Assembly: GCA_030674185.1 (NCBI GenBank)
Contig: JAPXFY010000016.1
Span: 53,835,679-53,899,678, forward strand
Origin: Monoplex corrugatus
Lineage: Eukaryota > Mollusca > Gastropoda > Littorinimorpha > Ranellidae
Length of the DNA: 64,000 bases
Direction of reading: 5' to 3'
Shown: piece by piece, positions 8,533 to 20,199 of the stretch
Numbering within the stretch: position 1 is the first letter of the stretch
How the letters are laid out: each line of letters starts with the position of its first letter
Translations under genes and position numbers: made by a program
The notes under the pieces: generated by a model
The model's database searches: none
What the model saw: the letters and a program-made list of their open reading frames with translations, nothing else
Told to the model about the DNA's origin: nothing

Positions 8533-11062
8533 CAGTTAGGGCTACACACAGCCCTCCATGTTGACTGTAGGTCAGTTAGGGCTACAGACAGCTCTCCTGT
8601 TGACTGTAGGTCAGTTAGGGCTACAGACAGCTCCCTGTTGACTGTAGGTCAGTTAGGGCTACAGACAGCTCTCCATGTTGACTGTAGGTCAGTTAGGGCT
8701 ACAGACAGCTCTCCATGTTGACTGTAGGTCAGTTAGGGCTACAGACAGCTCTCCATGTTGACTGTAGGTCAGTTAGGGCTACAGACAGCTCTCCCTGTTG
8801 ACTGTAGGTCAGTTAGGGCTACAGACAGCTCTCCATGTTGACTGTAGGTCAGTTAGGGCTACAGACAGCCTCCATGTTGACTGTAGGTCAGTTAGGGCTA
8901 CACACAGCTCTCCATGTTGACTGTAGGTCAGTTAGGGCTACAGACAGCTGTCCTTGTTGACTGTAGGTCAGTTAGGGCTACAACAGCCTCCTGTTGACTG
9001 TAGGTCAGTTAGGGCTACAGACAGCTCTCCATGTCGACTGTAGGTCAGTTAGGGCTACAGACAGCCCCCCCTGTCGACTGTAGGTCAGTTAGGGCTACAC
9101 ACAGCTCTGTCTGTTGACTGTAGGTCAGTTAGGGCTACACACGCTCTCCATGTTGACTGTAGGTCAGTTAGTGCTACAGACAGCCCTCCCTGTTGACTGT
9201 AGGTCAGTTAGGGCTACAGACAGCCCTCCATGTTGACTGTAGGTCAGTTAGGGCTACAGACAGCCCTCCTTGTTGACTGTAGGTCAGTTAGGGCTACAGA
9301 CAGCTCTGTCTGTTGACTGTAGGTCAGTTAGGGCTACAGACAGCCCCCCCTGTCGACTGTAGGTCAGTTAGGGCTACACACAGCTCTGTCTGTTGACTGT
9401 AGGTCAGTTAGGGCTACACACAGCTCTCCATGTTGACTGTAGGTCAGTTAGGGCTACACACAGCTCTCCATGTTGACTGTAGGTCAGTTAGGGCTACACA
9501 CAGCCCTCCCTGTTGACTGTAGGTCAGTTAGGGCTACAGACAGCTCTGTCTGTTGACTGTAGGTCAGTTAGGGCTACACACAGCCCTCCCTGTTGACTGT
9601 AGGTCAGTTAGGGCTACAGACAGCTCTGTCTGTTGACTGTAGGTCAGTTAGGGCTACACACAGCCCTCCCTTTTGACTGTAGGTCAGTTAGGGCTACAGA
9701 CAGCTCTGTCTGTTGACTGTAGGTCAGTTAGGGCTACACACAGCCCTCCCTGTTGACTGTAGGTCAGTTAGGGCTACAGACAGCTCTCCATGTTGATTGT
9801 AGGTCAGTTAGGGCTACAGACAGCCCTCCCTGTTGACTGTAGGTCAGTTAGGGCTACAGACAGCCCTCCCTGTTGACTGTAGGTCAGTTAGGGCTACACA
9901 CAGCCCTCCCTGTTGACTTTAGGTCAGTTAGGGCTACAGACAGCTCTCCCTGTTGACTGTAGGTCAGTTAGGGCTACACACAGCTCTCCATGTTGACTGT
10001 AGGTCAGTTAGGGTTACAGACAGCCCTCCCTGTTGACTGTAGGTCAGTTAGGGCTACACACCAGCCCTCCCTGTTGACTGTAGGTCAGTTAGGGCTACAG
10101 ACAGCTCTGTCTGTTGACTGTAGGTCAGTTAGGGCTCAGAGACAGCTCTCCTGTTGACTGTTGGTCAGTTAGGGCTACAGACAGCCCTCCCTGTTGACTG
10201 TAGGTCAGTTAGGGCTACAGACAGCTCTATCTGTTGACTGTAGGTCAGTTAGGGCTACACACAGCTCTCCATGTTGACTGTAGGTCAGTTAGGGTTACAG
10301 ACAGTCCTCCCTGTTGACTGTAGGTCAGTTAGGGCTACAGACAGCTCTATCTGTTGACAGTAGGTCAGTTAGGGCTACAGACAACTCTCCGTGTTGACTT
10401 TAGGTCAGTTAGGGCTACAAACAGCTCTCCCTGTTGACTGTAGGTCAGTTAGGGCTACAGACAGCTGTCCTTGTTGGCTGTAGGTCAGTTAGGGCTACAC
10501 ACAGCTCTGTCTGTTGACTGTATGTCAGTTAGGGCTACAGACAGCCCTCCCTGTTGACTGTAGGTCAGTTAGGGCTACAGACAGCTGTCCTTGTTTGCTG
10601 TAGGTCAGTTAGGGCTACACACAGCTCTGTCTGTTGACTGTATGTCAGTTAGGGCTACAGACAGCCCTCCCTGTTGACTGTAGGTCAGTTAGGGCTACAC
10701 ACAGCCCTCCCTGTTGACTGTAGGTCAGTAAGGGCTACAGACAGCCCTCCCTGTCGACGGTAGGTCAGTTAGGGCTACAGACAGCTTTCCTTGTCGACTG
10801 TAGGTCAGTTAGGGCTACAGACAGCCTTCCTGTTGACTGTAGGTCAGTTAGGGCTACAGACAGCCCTCCCTGTCGACGGTAGGTCAGTTAGGGCTACAGA
10901 CAGCCCTCCCTGTTGACTGTAGGTCAGTTAGGGCTACAGTCAGTTAGGGCTACATACAGCCTCCGTGTCGACTGTAGGTCAGTTAGGGCTACAGACAGCC
11001 CTCCGTGTCGACTGTAGGTCAGTTAGGGTTACAGACAGCCCTCCCTGTTGACTGTTGGTCTG
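8533..11062 (+). repeat. 40-bp minisatellite array, about 63 units
   Basis: The unit is GACTGTAGGTCAGTTAGGGC followed by TACAGACAGCTCTCCATGTT, period 40. Variation sits mainly in the last 15 bases (CTCTCCATG, CCCTCCCTG, CTCTGTCTG) and in CACAC versus CAGAC. From about 9480 to 9760 two variants alternate strictly, giving an 80-bp higher-order period. Every unit contains one TTAGGG. A one-unit rearrangement (CAGTTAGGGCTAC repeated directly) is visible near 10930. An 82-codon frame at its left end is a repeat by-product. Confidence 0.97.
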
Positions 11063-11169
11063 TTTGTCAGTAAATATCATGGCAAGTCATTGTGAAGTAA
11101 ATACTGAATTTTCCCTTCCAAGTAAGTAAACATTTTCTGCTAAAAGTTTGGAAATATGAAGCAAGCTCC

Positions 11170-11800
11170 CGCTTCAACGCTGTCTAAAACAACCGTCTTT
11201 AATGCTTTTTGACATTGTCTAAAACAGAACCATCTTTTATGTTTTTTCGACAACGTCTAAAACAGAACCATCTTTAATGTTTTTGACATTGTCTAAAAAA
11301 AATCCATCTTTAATGTTTTTTGACATTGTCTAAAACAAAACCATTTTCAAATTTTTCAACAACATCTAAAACAGAACCATCTTTAATGCGTTTTGACATT
11401 GTCTAAAACAGAACCATCTTTAATGCGTTTTGACATTGTCTAAAACAGAACCATTTTTAATGTTTTTTGACATTGTCTAAAACAGAACCATCTTTAATGT
11501 TTTTTGACATTGTCTAAAACAGAACCGTCTTTAATGTTTTTTGACATTGTCTAAAACAGAACCATCTTTAATGCTTTTTGACATTGTCTAAAACAGAACC
11601 ATCTTTAATGCTTTTTGACATTGTCTAAGACAGAACCATCTTTAATGTTTTTTTGACATTATCTAAAACAGAACCATCTTTTATGTTTTTCGACATTGTC
11701 TAAAACAGAACCATCTTTAATTTTTTTCAACAACGTCTAAAACAGAACCATTTTTTTTTCAACACTGTCTAAAACGGAACCATCTTTTTTAATCGTTTTC
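11170..11800 (+). repeat. 37-bp minisatellite array, about 16 units
   Basis: The unit is GTCTAAAACAGAACCATCTT followed by TAATGTTTTTTGACATT. Length varies by the T run, and the last units degrade into T-rich sequence. It lies about 100 bp after the 40-bp array but is unrelated to it in sequence. Confidence 0.95.
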
Positions 11801-12170
11801 TTTTTCTTCTTTTTTTTTAATGAAGAAAGTACTTTCCATTGAATAGTATTTCGACTGTGATTGTCTTGGTAGTTACTGTAATTTTGACTCAATATGGTTT
11901 GGATAGTTTTCAGGTGGGAAACACACTACATATCAATGTATGTGAGACTTTTTTCAGGAGTTATATTAAACAGGCCGAAAAATTCATTTGTACTCGATGT
12001 TGTAATTTCTTGTGCTTCTATTGTTCATGTTCTTTTTCGAAAGTGGATGTCTCATTGGATTTTAAGTGTTGGACCTGCATAATTAGCCACTGTAAAGGAT
12101 CTATCTACGCATTTAAAAAAACGACGATAATCCACTCGAACAAATAAAGCAAAATCATTATCCTGGAAAC
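11801..12170. other. unique sequence, no gene recognised
   Basis: A 102-codon plus frame (11839-12147) has several Cys residues, but I recognise no family, and it lies between simple repeats. I leave it unannotated as a gene. Confidence 0.35.
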
Positions 12171-12179
12171 TCATATGTA

Positions 12180-12192
12180 CATGTACATATAC

Positions 12193-12254
<62 letters not shown>

Positions 12255-12322
12255 ATGTACATATACATATTATAAATATGTATACATATATATATATGTA
12301 TATATATATGTATGTGTGTGTG

Positions 12323-12383
<61 letters not shown>

Positions 12384-12400
12384 TGCGTGTGCGTGCGCAC
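12180..12400 (+). repeat. TA then TG microsatellite
   Basis: ACATGTACATAT blocks, an (AT)n run at about 12200-12246, TATATG variants, then (GT)n to about 12385. Confidence 0.96.
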
Positions 12401-12589
12401 GATTTTAGATACACAGGTAATTCAGTGCGCTATGAAACTGCTTTATTATTTTAAACGTTGAAAGTTTTTTAGATCACATTTTAGATCTGAAACATTTGTC
12501 ACTTGCCTATATGCTTTTCTGATGTAACTGAAGTGGTTGCGCAGTAAAAGAACGTATAAGTGTGTGTGATGAGAAAAACTGTGCATTTG

Positions 12590-12640
12590 TGCGTGAGTGT
12601 GTGTGTGTATGTGTGTGTGTGTGTATATGCGCGCGCGCGC

Positions 12641-12672
<32 letters not shown>

Positions 12673-12710
12673 CTATGTGTGTGGTGTGTGTGTGTGTGTG
12701 TGTGTATGCA

Positions 12711-12788
<78 letters not shown>

Positions 12789-12812
12789 GTACGTGTATGT
12801 GTGTGTGTTTTC
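12590..12812 (+). repeat. TG microsatellite
   Basis: (TG)n with a GCGCGCGC patch near 12630-12640 and ATG interruptions. Confidence 0.96.
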
Positions 12813-12969
12813 TATTTTTGTTCTTGTTCTTGCTTTGTTTTGTATATTCAGCTTTGCTTGCTTGCGCGATTAAAAGTATTGTTTTCTAGTTTCGTCATGT
12901 TTGGGTATATGTGTGTGTGCGCGAGCGTGCGTGCGAGCGTGAATGCATACATACTGGACTGCATGATTG

Positions 12970-13074
<105 letters not shown>

Positions 13075-13329
13075 TGTTCGTCATTTTTCATTTCTGATAT
13101 AGTTATCAACTTAATTATTTATTTTACTTTTTTTTTTTTTACTGGTTGAGGACAGATGGGGTAGCTACGATAAAGGAGACATTATTTGTATAATGTTTAT
13201 AGGAAGTGGAGGCTGTGTGTTGCATTGAAGTTTTTGTTATGTGTTTTTTCTATGTGAGATACACAGATACACATGTCATTAACGACAGCCTGACACACTT
13301 ATGAGATACACAATCCATAGGGCAGGTAG

Positions 13330-13435
13330 GATCTCAGGACCTGACCAGCTCATAGGTTTATAGTCACGCTGAAGGCTTGTGCCACGATCGTTTTGGATCT
13401 TCTCCATCACATGGCACCTGTGTCATCGGTGCCAC
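13330..13435 (+). repeat. single unit of the 84-bp repeat found at 54.05-54.3 kb
   Basis: GGCTTGTGCCACGATCGTTTTGGATC...CTCCATCACATGGCA matches the units at 54045-54305. A dispersed repeat whose family I cannot name. Confidence 0.65.
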
Positions 13436-13624
13436 AACAGTGAAACAAAATTACAAATATTTTGAGAAGTTCTTTAGAACTGCAAACGCCTTTTCCAAAA
13501 TGTGCTGACTTCAGGTAGATTTTGGGTCCATGTGACCTTGTCCTTTATGCACTTTCCCTTCCAAATTGTTGCATTGTCGATTCCAATACGATCCACACCT
13601 TTGACCAGAATTCAGTAAATATCC

Positions 13625-14113
13625 AACCTGTAATTCTTACCAACAAATGCCTGTCAATTAACATCAGGAAGAGAGTTCTTGAGTGTTATATAGAACCAAT
13701 ACTGTTGTACGGATGCGAGGCGTGGACAGTCAACAAACAAAGTGAGAACAAGATTGAGGCAGCCAAGATGTGGTTTCTAAGAAGAATGTTGAGGGTTCCA
13801 TGGACAGCAAAGAAAACAAACGAGACAGTCTTAATGGAGGCAGACACAAGTAGATCACTCATAAGGAATATTAGGAAAAGACAGGCAACATGTATAGGCT
13901 ATTTTATGAGGAAGGGGAATTTGAAGCACCTGCTCACAACGGGAAAGCTGGAGGGAAAGAGAGCACCGGGTAGACCCAGGGAGAAAATACTGGACGGACT
14001 TGCAGAGTGGCTGGGGACGAGGAGGGTGGGGGAGATGCTAGGGGCAACGAGAGATAGACAGATGGAAATCCATGATCGCTAACGCATGCGGCAGGGCACC
14101 TGATGATGATGAA
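13625..14113 (+). mobile_element. RTE-like LINE (family A) 3' fragment
   Basis: Encodes the C-terminal region of the RT protein: INIRKRVLECYIEPILLYGC, EAWTVNKQ, EAAKMWFLRRMLRVPWTAKK, NETVLMEADTSRSLIRNIRK, then KRAPGRPREKILDGLAEWLG. The final codons run into GGGCACCTGATGATGATG, so the stop codon lies in the tail repeat. A small frame disturbance occurs after ATRDR. The RT core is absent. Similar 36-bp sequences (about 13583-13618 and 14219-14254, each GATCCACACC...TTGACC..AATTCAGTAAA) flank the copy. Confidence 0.9.
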
Positions 14114-14637
14114 TCGCTGATAAAATGCTGCAGTTAACAAGTTATCAAGAAACACCATGATGGTGCGGATGGGACCTGGTACATAAATGCTCTACCGCCC
14201 TTGGAACACCCACTTCCCAACACGATCCACACCGTTGACCCAAATTCAGTAAAGGTACATCTAGTAAGAATTGAGAACATTTTGCTGTTATATTTTTGAT
14301 ACAGACAGACAGCCAGTCTACAAAATGAAAACATGTATTGCCAAATTATTAAACACTTGATACCCTCCTTGACATTATGGGCAAGACAGACAGACAGACA
14401 GACGCACATAGACACACGCACGCACGCATGCAAGCATGCATACGCGCACAAACACATCTCTGTCAGATAAAATGAGTATTCTTCCTTTTATGAAGGAGGA
14501 ACCTGTATTATTTAGAAAATGACTTAAAGAAAAGGCGATCTATATTTACAGTGAACAAACAAACAGACTAACACTGTACGTAACGTAGCCCAGACTGTCA
14601 TACAATGGGTATAACACGGAGCCATTCCATACTGTAG
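14114..14637. other. downstream flank of receptor locus 1, no gene recognised
   Basis: Contains a (CAGA)n patch near 14385-14403. It would include the 3' UTR of the minus-strand receptor, but I see no clear minus-strand AATAAA within about 150 bases of the stop. Confidence 0.4.
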
Positions 14638-17600
14638 TTATTTACTTTCATGCAGGTCAGCATGAGATTCCAGCCACTTTAACAGCTCTGTCTCTCGAGA
14701 TTTTCTTCTCTTTTCTGCCAGTGTATTAAAGGTATATACAAAAGGATTTAGAGCTGAGTTTAAGGGCAGTATGAAGATAGCCAAGGCAACATTCACTTCT
14801 CCAGGCATGGGAATATCAGACAATGCCAGAAAACCACACAGTCCAATGGGAAACCAGCACATGAAGTCTGTTACAGCTACAGTGACCAATCGCCGTGCTA
14901 TGGTCATGTCTTGTGATGCCTTGGTCGTGTTTGTTCTCAGTGCATTCCGCTGTATGGACCAGTAGATAAAAGCTTGGCCAGATGAAATCAGCACAAACAG
15001 AATGAAATTAAAGACGATCAATATACCAAAGGAATACGTCCATCCTTTAAAATTTTTACGAGTGACTGGGAGTGGAATACAGATACCTGTCTGACTATAG
15101 AACTCCCAGTGTGAAGTCATTGGAAGTAAAGGCAACAAAGCAGCAAGCCAACCAACCAACCAAGTCAACAGACATGCCACTGCTGCTGATGTTCTTTCAA
15201 ATCGCAAAGTGCTGAATGGAAAGCGAAGGACAATGAAACGATCCAGTGTGATGAGCCAAATGGACAGAGCTGATACTTCACTGGACACTAAAGACAGAAC
15301 ACCAGCCACTTTACAGGCCACACTGCTTGTCCATGTGTCATCATAATAAAGATATCTACCACGGAACATTTCATCAGCCACACCAATAATAGCAATGTAG
15401 ATACCCATCAGAAAATCAGCCATGGTCAGGTTGGTGACAAACACACTGAATCCACTTGAAGAAGTTTTCTTCTGTGCACGCAAACGTACAACAAAACAGA
15501 AAATGTTACCAGTCACTGACAGACAGCTGATCAGCCAGAGAAACGCTCGGTACATTGTTGATTGAAGTAAATCTTCACAAGATGAAATTTCGTCTTTCGG
15601 GGAATAGCAAAACGTTCCATCAAAGTTAATTGGTAGTATATGTTTGCAGCACAATTTAAAATTCAGTGTCGATATGACACTGAGATGGACAAGATATTTG
15701 AAGATGTCAGGTGGAAATGATTTCACAGGACTACCTTCCATGTACAATGCCCTTAACTTTGATGTAAACTGAAAACCACCAGTGCTGATAGTTTTGATAG
15801 TAGTAAACGTTAAATTCAGTGTCTGCAAATTCAAGAACTTGGACAAGACTTTGGTGTCAAACACTGTCAGTGTGGTATATGACAAATCTATCGTTGTGAG
15901 TGCATATTGAAGAATGTCAGACAAAGGATCAGAGGAGAATGACGTGATAGGATTGTTGGACAGGGACAGCGCCTGTAGGTTTTCTAAACCAACAAAATAC
16001 GTCATGCTGACGTGTTGTAGTTTGTTGCCAGTGAGATCAAGAAACTGTACGTTGGGCAACTTTATGTTGGACAGGACAGTCAAAAAACAGTGGGCAAGAA
16101 CTAGATGAACAAGATAGGTATGATTACCTACATCAGACATATCCATTCCCGTACCTGTGACATCCAAGTAACGGAGCTGTGGGAAGAGGTGAGCAGAGAA
16201 AGGCTGATGGCACAGAAATAAGTAGCCTTGACACAGACAGCTCGCAGGACAAGTCACATCACACGACAATTCATCATCATACAGTGGGCAGTGAGGCCAG
16301 CCATCACACAGGTGGTCAGCATGTAGAAATGTTTTGGAATTTCTGCATCGAAAGAACCCTGGGCGTATCAATTCATTACATCCCTCTTCGTCCTCATGGT
16401 CCATACAGTCGTACATTCCATTGCATCGTGTGTAGACAGGCAGGCAGTCATTGAACTTACCAGGACAACGATAGTGGCTGTCAGGACAGGACTCATTGGA
16501 TTTCATTGGGGTTGAAATTAAAATGTTGATACTATCGAAATTGATGAGCACAGGAGATTGAAAAACTGGTGACCATTCAACGTACTTGTATCTGTAGTCT
16601 TCACAATTTAGCTCATCTGATTCGTCCTGACAATGGTACACACCGGTCACAAACAACAGCATAAGACACACACTGACCGTTAGTACAGGCAAACATGTTG
16701 ACACAAGGAGGATGTTTACAGAAAGACTCATCACTCTTATCCTGACAGTCTTGTAGGAAGTTACATAGCAGAGTGTAGGACAGCGTAGTGACGTTATCAT
16801 CACAGGTAAACAAAGGAACGAAAGTGACTTGATCAACTGTTGAATCAAACCCACCACCTGTATGTGACAAATGATCATAAAAAGTACAAGATGTGTGACC
16901 TTGACCACACACGTCCTGCTGGTGTGATCCACACTTTAGAAATGTGTGTGTCACGTGACCATCAGGACACGTCATTACGGATTGGTGGTTGTGGAAAGGA
17001 AACAGGATTCTGGCCAACGCTATTGAATGTGAAGAATGGTGGGTCTGATTTTTCTTAAATTCACAGATAAGACAATCTTTACGCTCACTTAAGCCGAACA
17101 AAAATCTTTTCCAATCACAATCACGTCTGAAAAGCCAAACTCTTAACATGAAGATACACTGTAGTTTCAGTCTGGTGATATAGCCCGTATCATCTTTAAA
17201 CTGAACAGAATGGTAAAGAACGGTCTTGTCTTCACTGACGACGTTCTTTCTGTACATGTTGGGAAACAACATGTTGCCAGTGGTCAGGCCGACCCAAACC
17301 AGACCAGAAATATACCAGTATTGACTGGTGAAATTGTCAACCATTCTAGTCCAGTCGTCCTCACATATGGGCATACCAGGAATGCCTCCCAAAGGCTTAC
17401 AGTACTCGTTAGATAGTTGATTCAAATCATTTTTTTTGTTATCCTTATATGGAACACAGACGTATTTGTAGCAAGAGTTACATAATGCTATCAAACCCTG
17501 ACACTCAGGACTACTGAAAGGACAGTGTTCTGTTTCGTCCTGTCCATCTTCACACTGTATCCTCAGGTTACAGTCCAGATGATACTGAAAGCTGGAATGA

Positions 17601-18046
17601 TGATCTACAGAACAGTTGAACAGTCCATTGGCTAACTGTTGGGGTGTTTGACTTTCAGGGTGAAAGGAAAAAAACAATCTGAAACATCGAATGTCCAGGC
17701 AGCGACGGCTGGGGTATTTAACCGTGAGTGTTGAGGTGTGGAACACACAGTTATACTTCCATTCCTCGAAGACATCCCATACCTTGGTATTAGATCCAGT
17801 ATTGCTGACTATATGCACTGAGACAGGTACATAGCGCTTCACCATTTTTCTCAGACTGATCATGATGACATGTCCAGCTGGGACAGTGATGTCTGTGTAC
17901 ATCTTATCAGTTTGCCAATCTATCGTCAAACCGTTCCTTTTTAGTGTGATGAATCCTGATAACGGTGATGTCTTCACCATCAGTAGATTTTGAGACACAG
18001 AATTGTTACCTGCACACAGATGAGCCCCCCCCAACAGACACAACAA
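14638..18046 (-). pseudogene. LDLa/LRR seven-helix receptor (GRL101-like), locus 1, frameshifted
   Basis: Two overlapping minus-strand frames (16613-18046 and 14638 to about 16932) encode successive parts of one receptor. The first holds a CUB-like segment, an LDLa-like module (GLFNC...CEDGQDETEHC, residues 141-175), a C-type-lectin-like region (about 190-330) and LDLa modules ending in ACTNGQC. The second resumes at GVYHCQDESDELNC, then two more LDLa modules, leucine-rich repeats (about 228-430) and seven helices (about 461-740) with TLDRFIV, CWFP and NSALNPFVY. The frame changes inside an LDLa module at about 16643-16646, where one extra base on GAC-GGT moves the frame. Family knowledge: such receptors are cell-surface GPCRs in molluscs; ligands are unknown here. 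The upstream open frame has no ATG and follows a TGA, but an AG at 18010-18011 could be a splice acceptor. About 150 N-terminal residues present in the paralogue at 36-40 kb are missing. It is either a pseudogene or an assembly error. Confidence 0.85.
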
Positions 18047-18109
18047 TCAACAAACCATCCTGTAAACCATCACGCCATCCAATCAACGCACCCTTCAAAC
18101 AAAAGCAAA

Positions 18110-18260
18110 AGCAAAAGCAAAAACAGAGAGAGAGAGAGAGAAAGTGAGAGAGCAAGAGAGAGAGAGAGAGAGTAACAGAGAGAGTGAGAAAGCAAGAAAG
18201 AGTGAGAAAGACAAAGAGAGAGTGAGCAAGAGAGAGCAAAAGAGTGTGAGAGAGTGTCAA
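18110..18260 (+). repeat. AAAAGC and GA-rich tract
   Basis: (CAAAAG)n followed by (GA)n with GAAAG interruptions. It lies just upstream of receptor locus 1 and may have replaced or lie within an intron before its first visible exon. Confidence 0.93.
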
Positions 18261-19239
18261 GCTCGCTAAGGCTTGAACTGGAGTGGAAAGACAGAGAAAC
18301 AGACCTATCAGCTGTAACACCCCCTTTTACGATCTAAATGAGAAATATACTTGGACAAAGTACAGTTGCACACATTTTATTACTGAACAAATGAGATAAC
18401 ATGACGCATCATTCGCACAGATCACAAACAAGGATATAGCATTTCTATAGGTGGCAACCCAAAATCAACATTGTATACATTTCATGTCATAAAAAAAACA
18501 AAAAAACAAAACAAAAACAAAACAAAAACTCACCAGAATTCACTTAGAACATCATCAACGCTCACACTCACAGAAAATAAACATCAGAAAAGAACACATG
18601 GGTTAACCACATACATAAGTTCTGCTTGCCACAGTCCTTTGCCCACGTGTGTAGTGACCCTAATGAGGAGGAACGAATAATCCTTAACACATAGTCTCAC
18701 CAAGGGTGACAATCACGGTCCATACGAAGTCCCGATGCTAGGGTTCCCAGTTTCTAATGAGACTCTCGACGCTTGGCATGACGAACATGCGCCGAATGAA
18801 ACAACCGCTGAACGAAGCTAAAATGCCCGCTACAGCAGACGTGGAAGCGAGCCGAGTAGAATGGCTGAGTCACAGACTCGTGGCGCGGAAGCACCGCCGA
18901 TCTTGCTGGAAGACTCGGCCGTAGAAGCCCCACTAGTCACACCTGCCTCGGACGCTCGTAACGTTACCGGAGCTCGGACACGTGCACCTCCTCGTAGAGC
19001 CAGTACCAACATGGACAGCAACGACGACTGGCACAGGACACTGGTGATCTTCTCCCCTCACGCTGGAAAAACTACGAACACATCTTCCTGTACTGACCTG
19101 TAGGTATATAAACAGCTATGATGAGACATGGCAGCAAAACTTATCCATTTGTAAATAAATCGACGAACCAAGCTACCAATACCAAAACCTAGTCACCAAA
19201 CCACACATCAACTACAGCAAAGGAGAGCAGACAACTATT
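18261..19239. other. no gene recognised; CpG-richer island with a short open frame
   Basis: Mostly unique sequence with an (AAAAC)n tract at 18490-18530. From about 18780 to 19090 CpG is frequent, unlike the neighbours, and an 80-codon plus frame (18861-19103, starting MAESQTRGAEAPP) spans it. I recognise no domain. A TATATAAA-like string follows at about 19105. It could be part of an LTR or a host promoter region; nothing decides this. Confidence 0.3.
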
Positions 19240-19925
19240 CACTGCAGGCTGCATGCCTGACAACGACACCTACACTCTAGATTTCCATATGATAATGTTG
19301 ACAAAAATTGAATGACTGACCACCGCAACCACCGCGTACCGACAGTAGCAGAGAAAAACAGGCGTCGATTCACTCCTGGTTACATGCCAACAAAGACACA
19401 GCCACTCTAGACTTCATATAACCACGTTGACAAAATTTGAAATGACTGACGCTGTACCCACCACATACCGACTGTAGCAGAGGAAAAACAGGCGTCGACT
19501 CACTCCTGGTTACATGCCAACAAAGACACAGCCACTCTAGATCTCATATAACCACGTTGACAGAATTTGAAATGACTGACAACTGTACCCACCACATACC
19601 GACTGTAGCAGAGGAAAACAGGCGTTGACTCACTCCTGGTCACATGCCAACAAAGACAACAGCCACTCTAGATCTCATATAACCACGTTGACAAAATTTG
19701 AAATGACTGACAACTGTACCCACCGTATACCGACTGTAGCAGAGGAAAACCAGGCGTTGATTCACTCCTGGTTACATGCCAACAAGACACAGCCACTCTA
19801 GACCTCATATAACAACATTGACAAAATTTGACATGGCTGACGCTGTACCCACCACATACCGACTGTAGCAGAGGAAAAACAGGCGTTGACTCACTCCTGG
19901 TCACATGCCAACAAACATAGACCTC
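19240..19925 (+). repeat. 130-bp tandem repeat, about five units
   Basis: Units repeat every 129-132 bases, marked by CAGGCGTCGACTCACTCCTG-type sequence at about 19359, 19489, 19619, 19751 and 19880, with ACATGCCAACAAAGACACAG and ATAACCACGTTGACAAAATT. Divergent relics (GCAGAGGGGCACAAACACCA) continue to about 20200. Confidence 0.9.
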
Positions 19926-20199
19926 TACCCATTCCTAGGACATGAAATCCATCTAAAAGTGGTGACTCTGACCAGCAACTGGCCCTATCCACCCAACTGC
20001 AAACCATCTATAGCAGAGGGGCACAAACACCAACTGACTCCTAACATCTTCACAGACACAACATTTTTCCACTTCTAAGACAAAGTCTAACTACAAGTGG
20101 AAACCCACTGCCCAGACCCCACCCCCCTTAACGGCAAACTGACTGTTGCAGGGGCCCGACACCAACTGGCAACTCTTTTCCTATACAGCCAACACAACA

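Noticed and set aside
8533..11062. CRISPR-like array
   Set aside because: The unit is contiguous 40 bp without unique spacers, the sequence is eukaryotic, and no cas genes are present. It is a minisatellite.
8533..11062. Interstitial telomere because of TTAGGG in each unit
   Set aside because: The hexamer occurs once per 40 bp and never in tandem.
11839..12147. 102-codon frame as a small cysteine-rich protein gene
   Set aside because: No signal peptide, conserved motif or splice context; the Cys spacing resembles no family I know.
14771..18046. Small plus-strand frames over the receptor loci
   Set aside because: Shadows of the minus-strand receptor coding sequence.
18000..18345. Minus-strand LTR starting TGTTACAGCTGATAGG after a G-rich tract
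   Set aside because: The polypurine-like AAAAGGGGG and TGTTACA are suggestive, but no matching second copy, no pol sequence and no end could be found.
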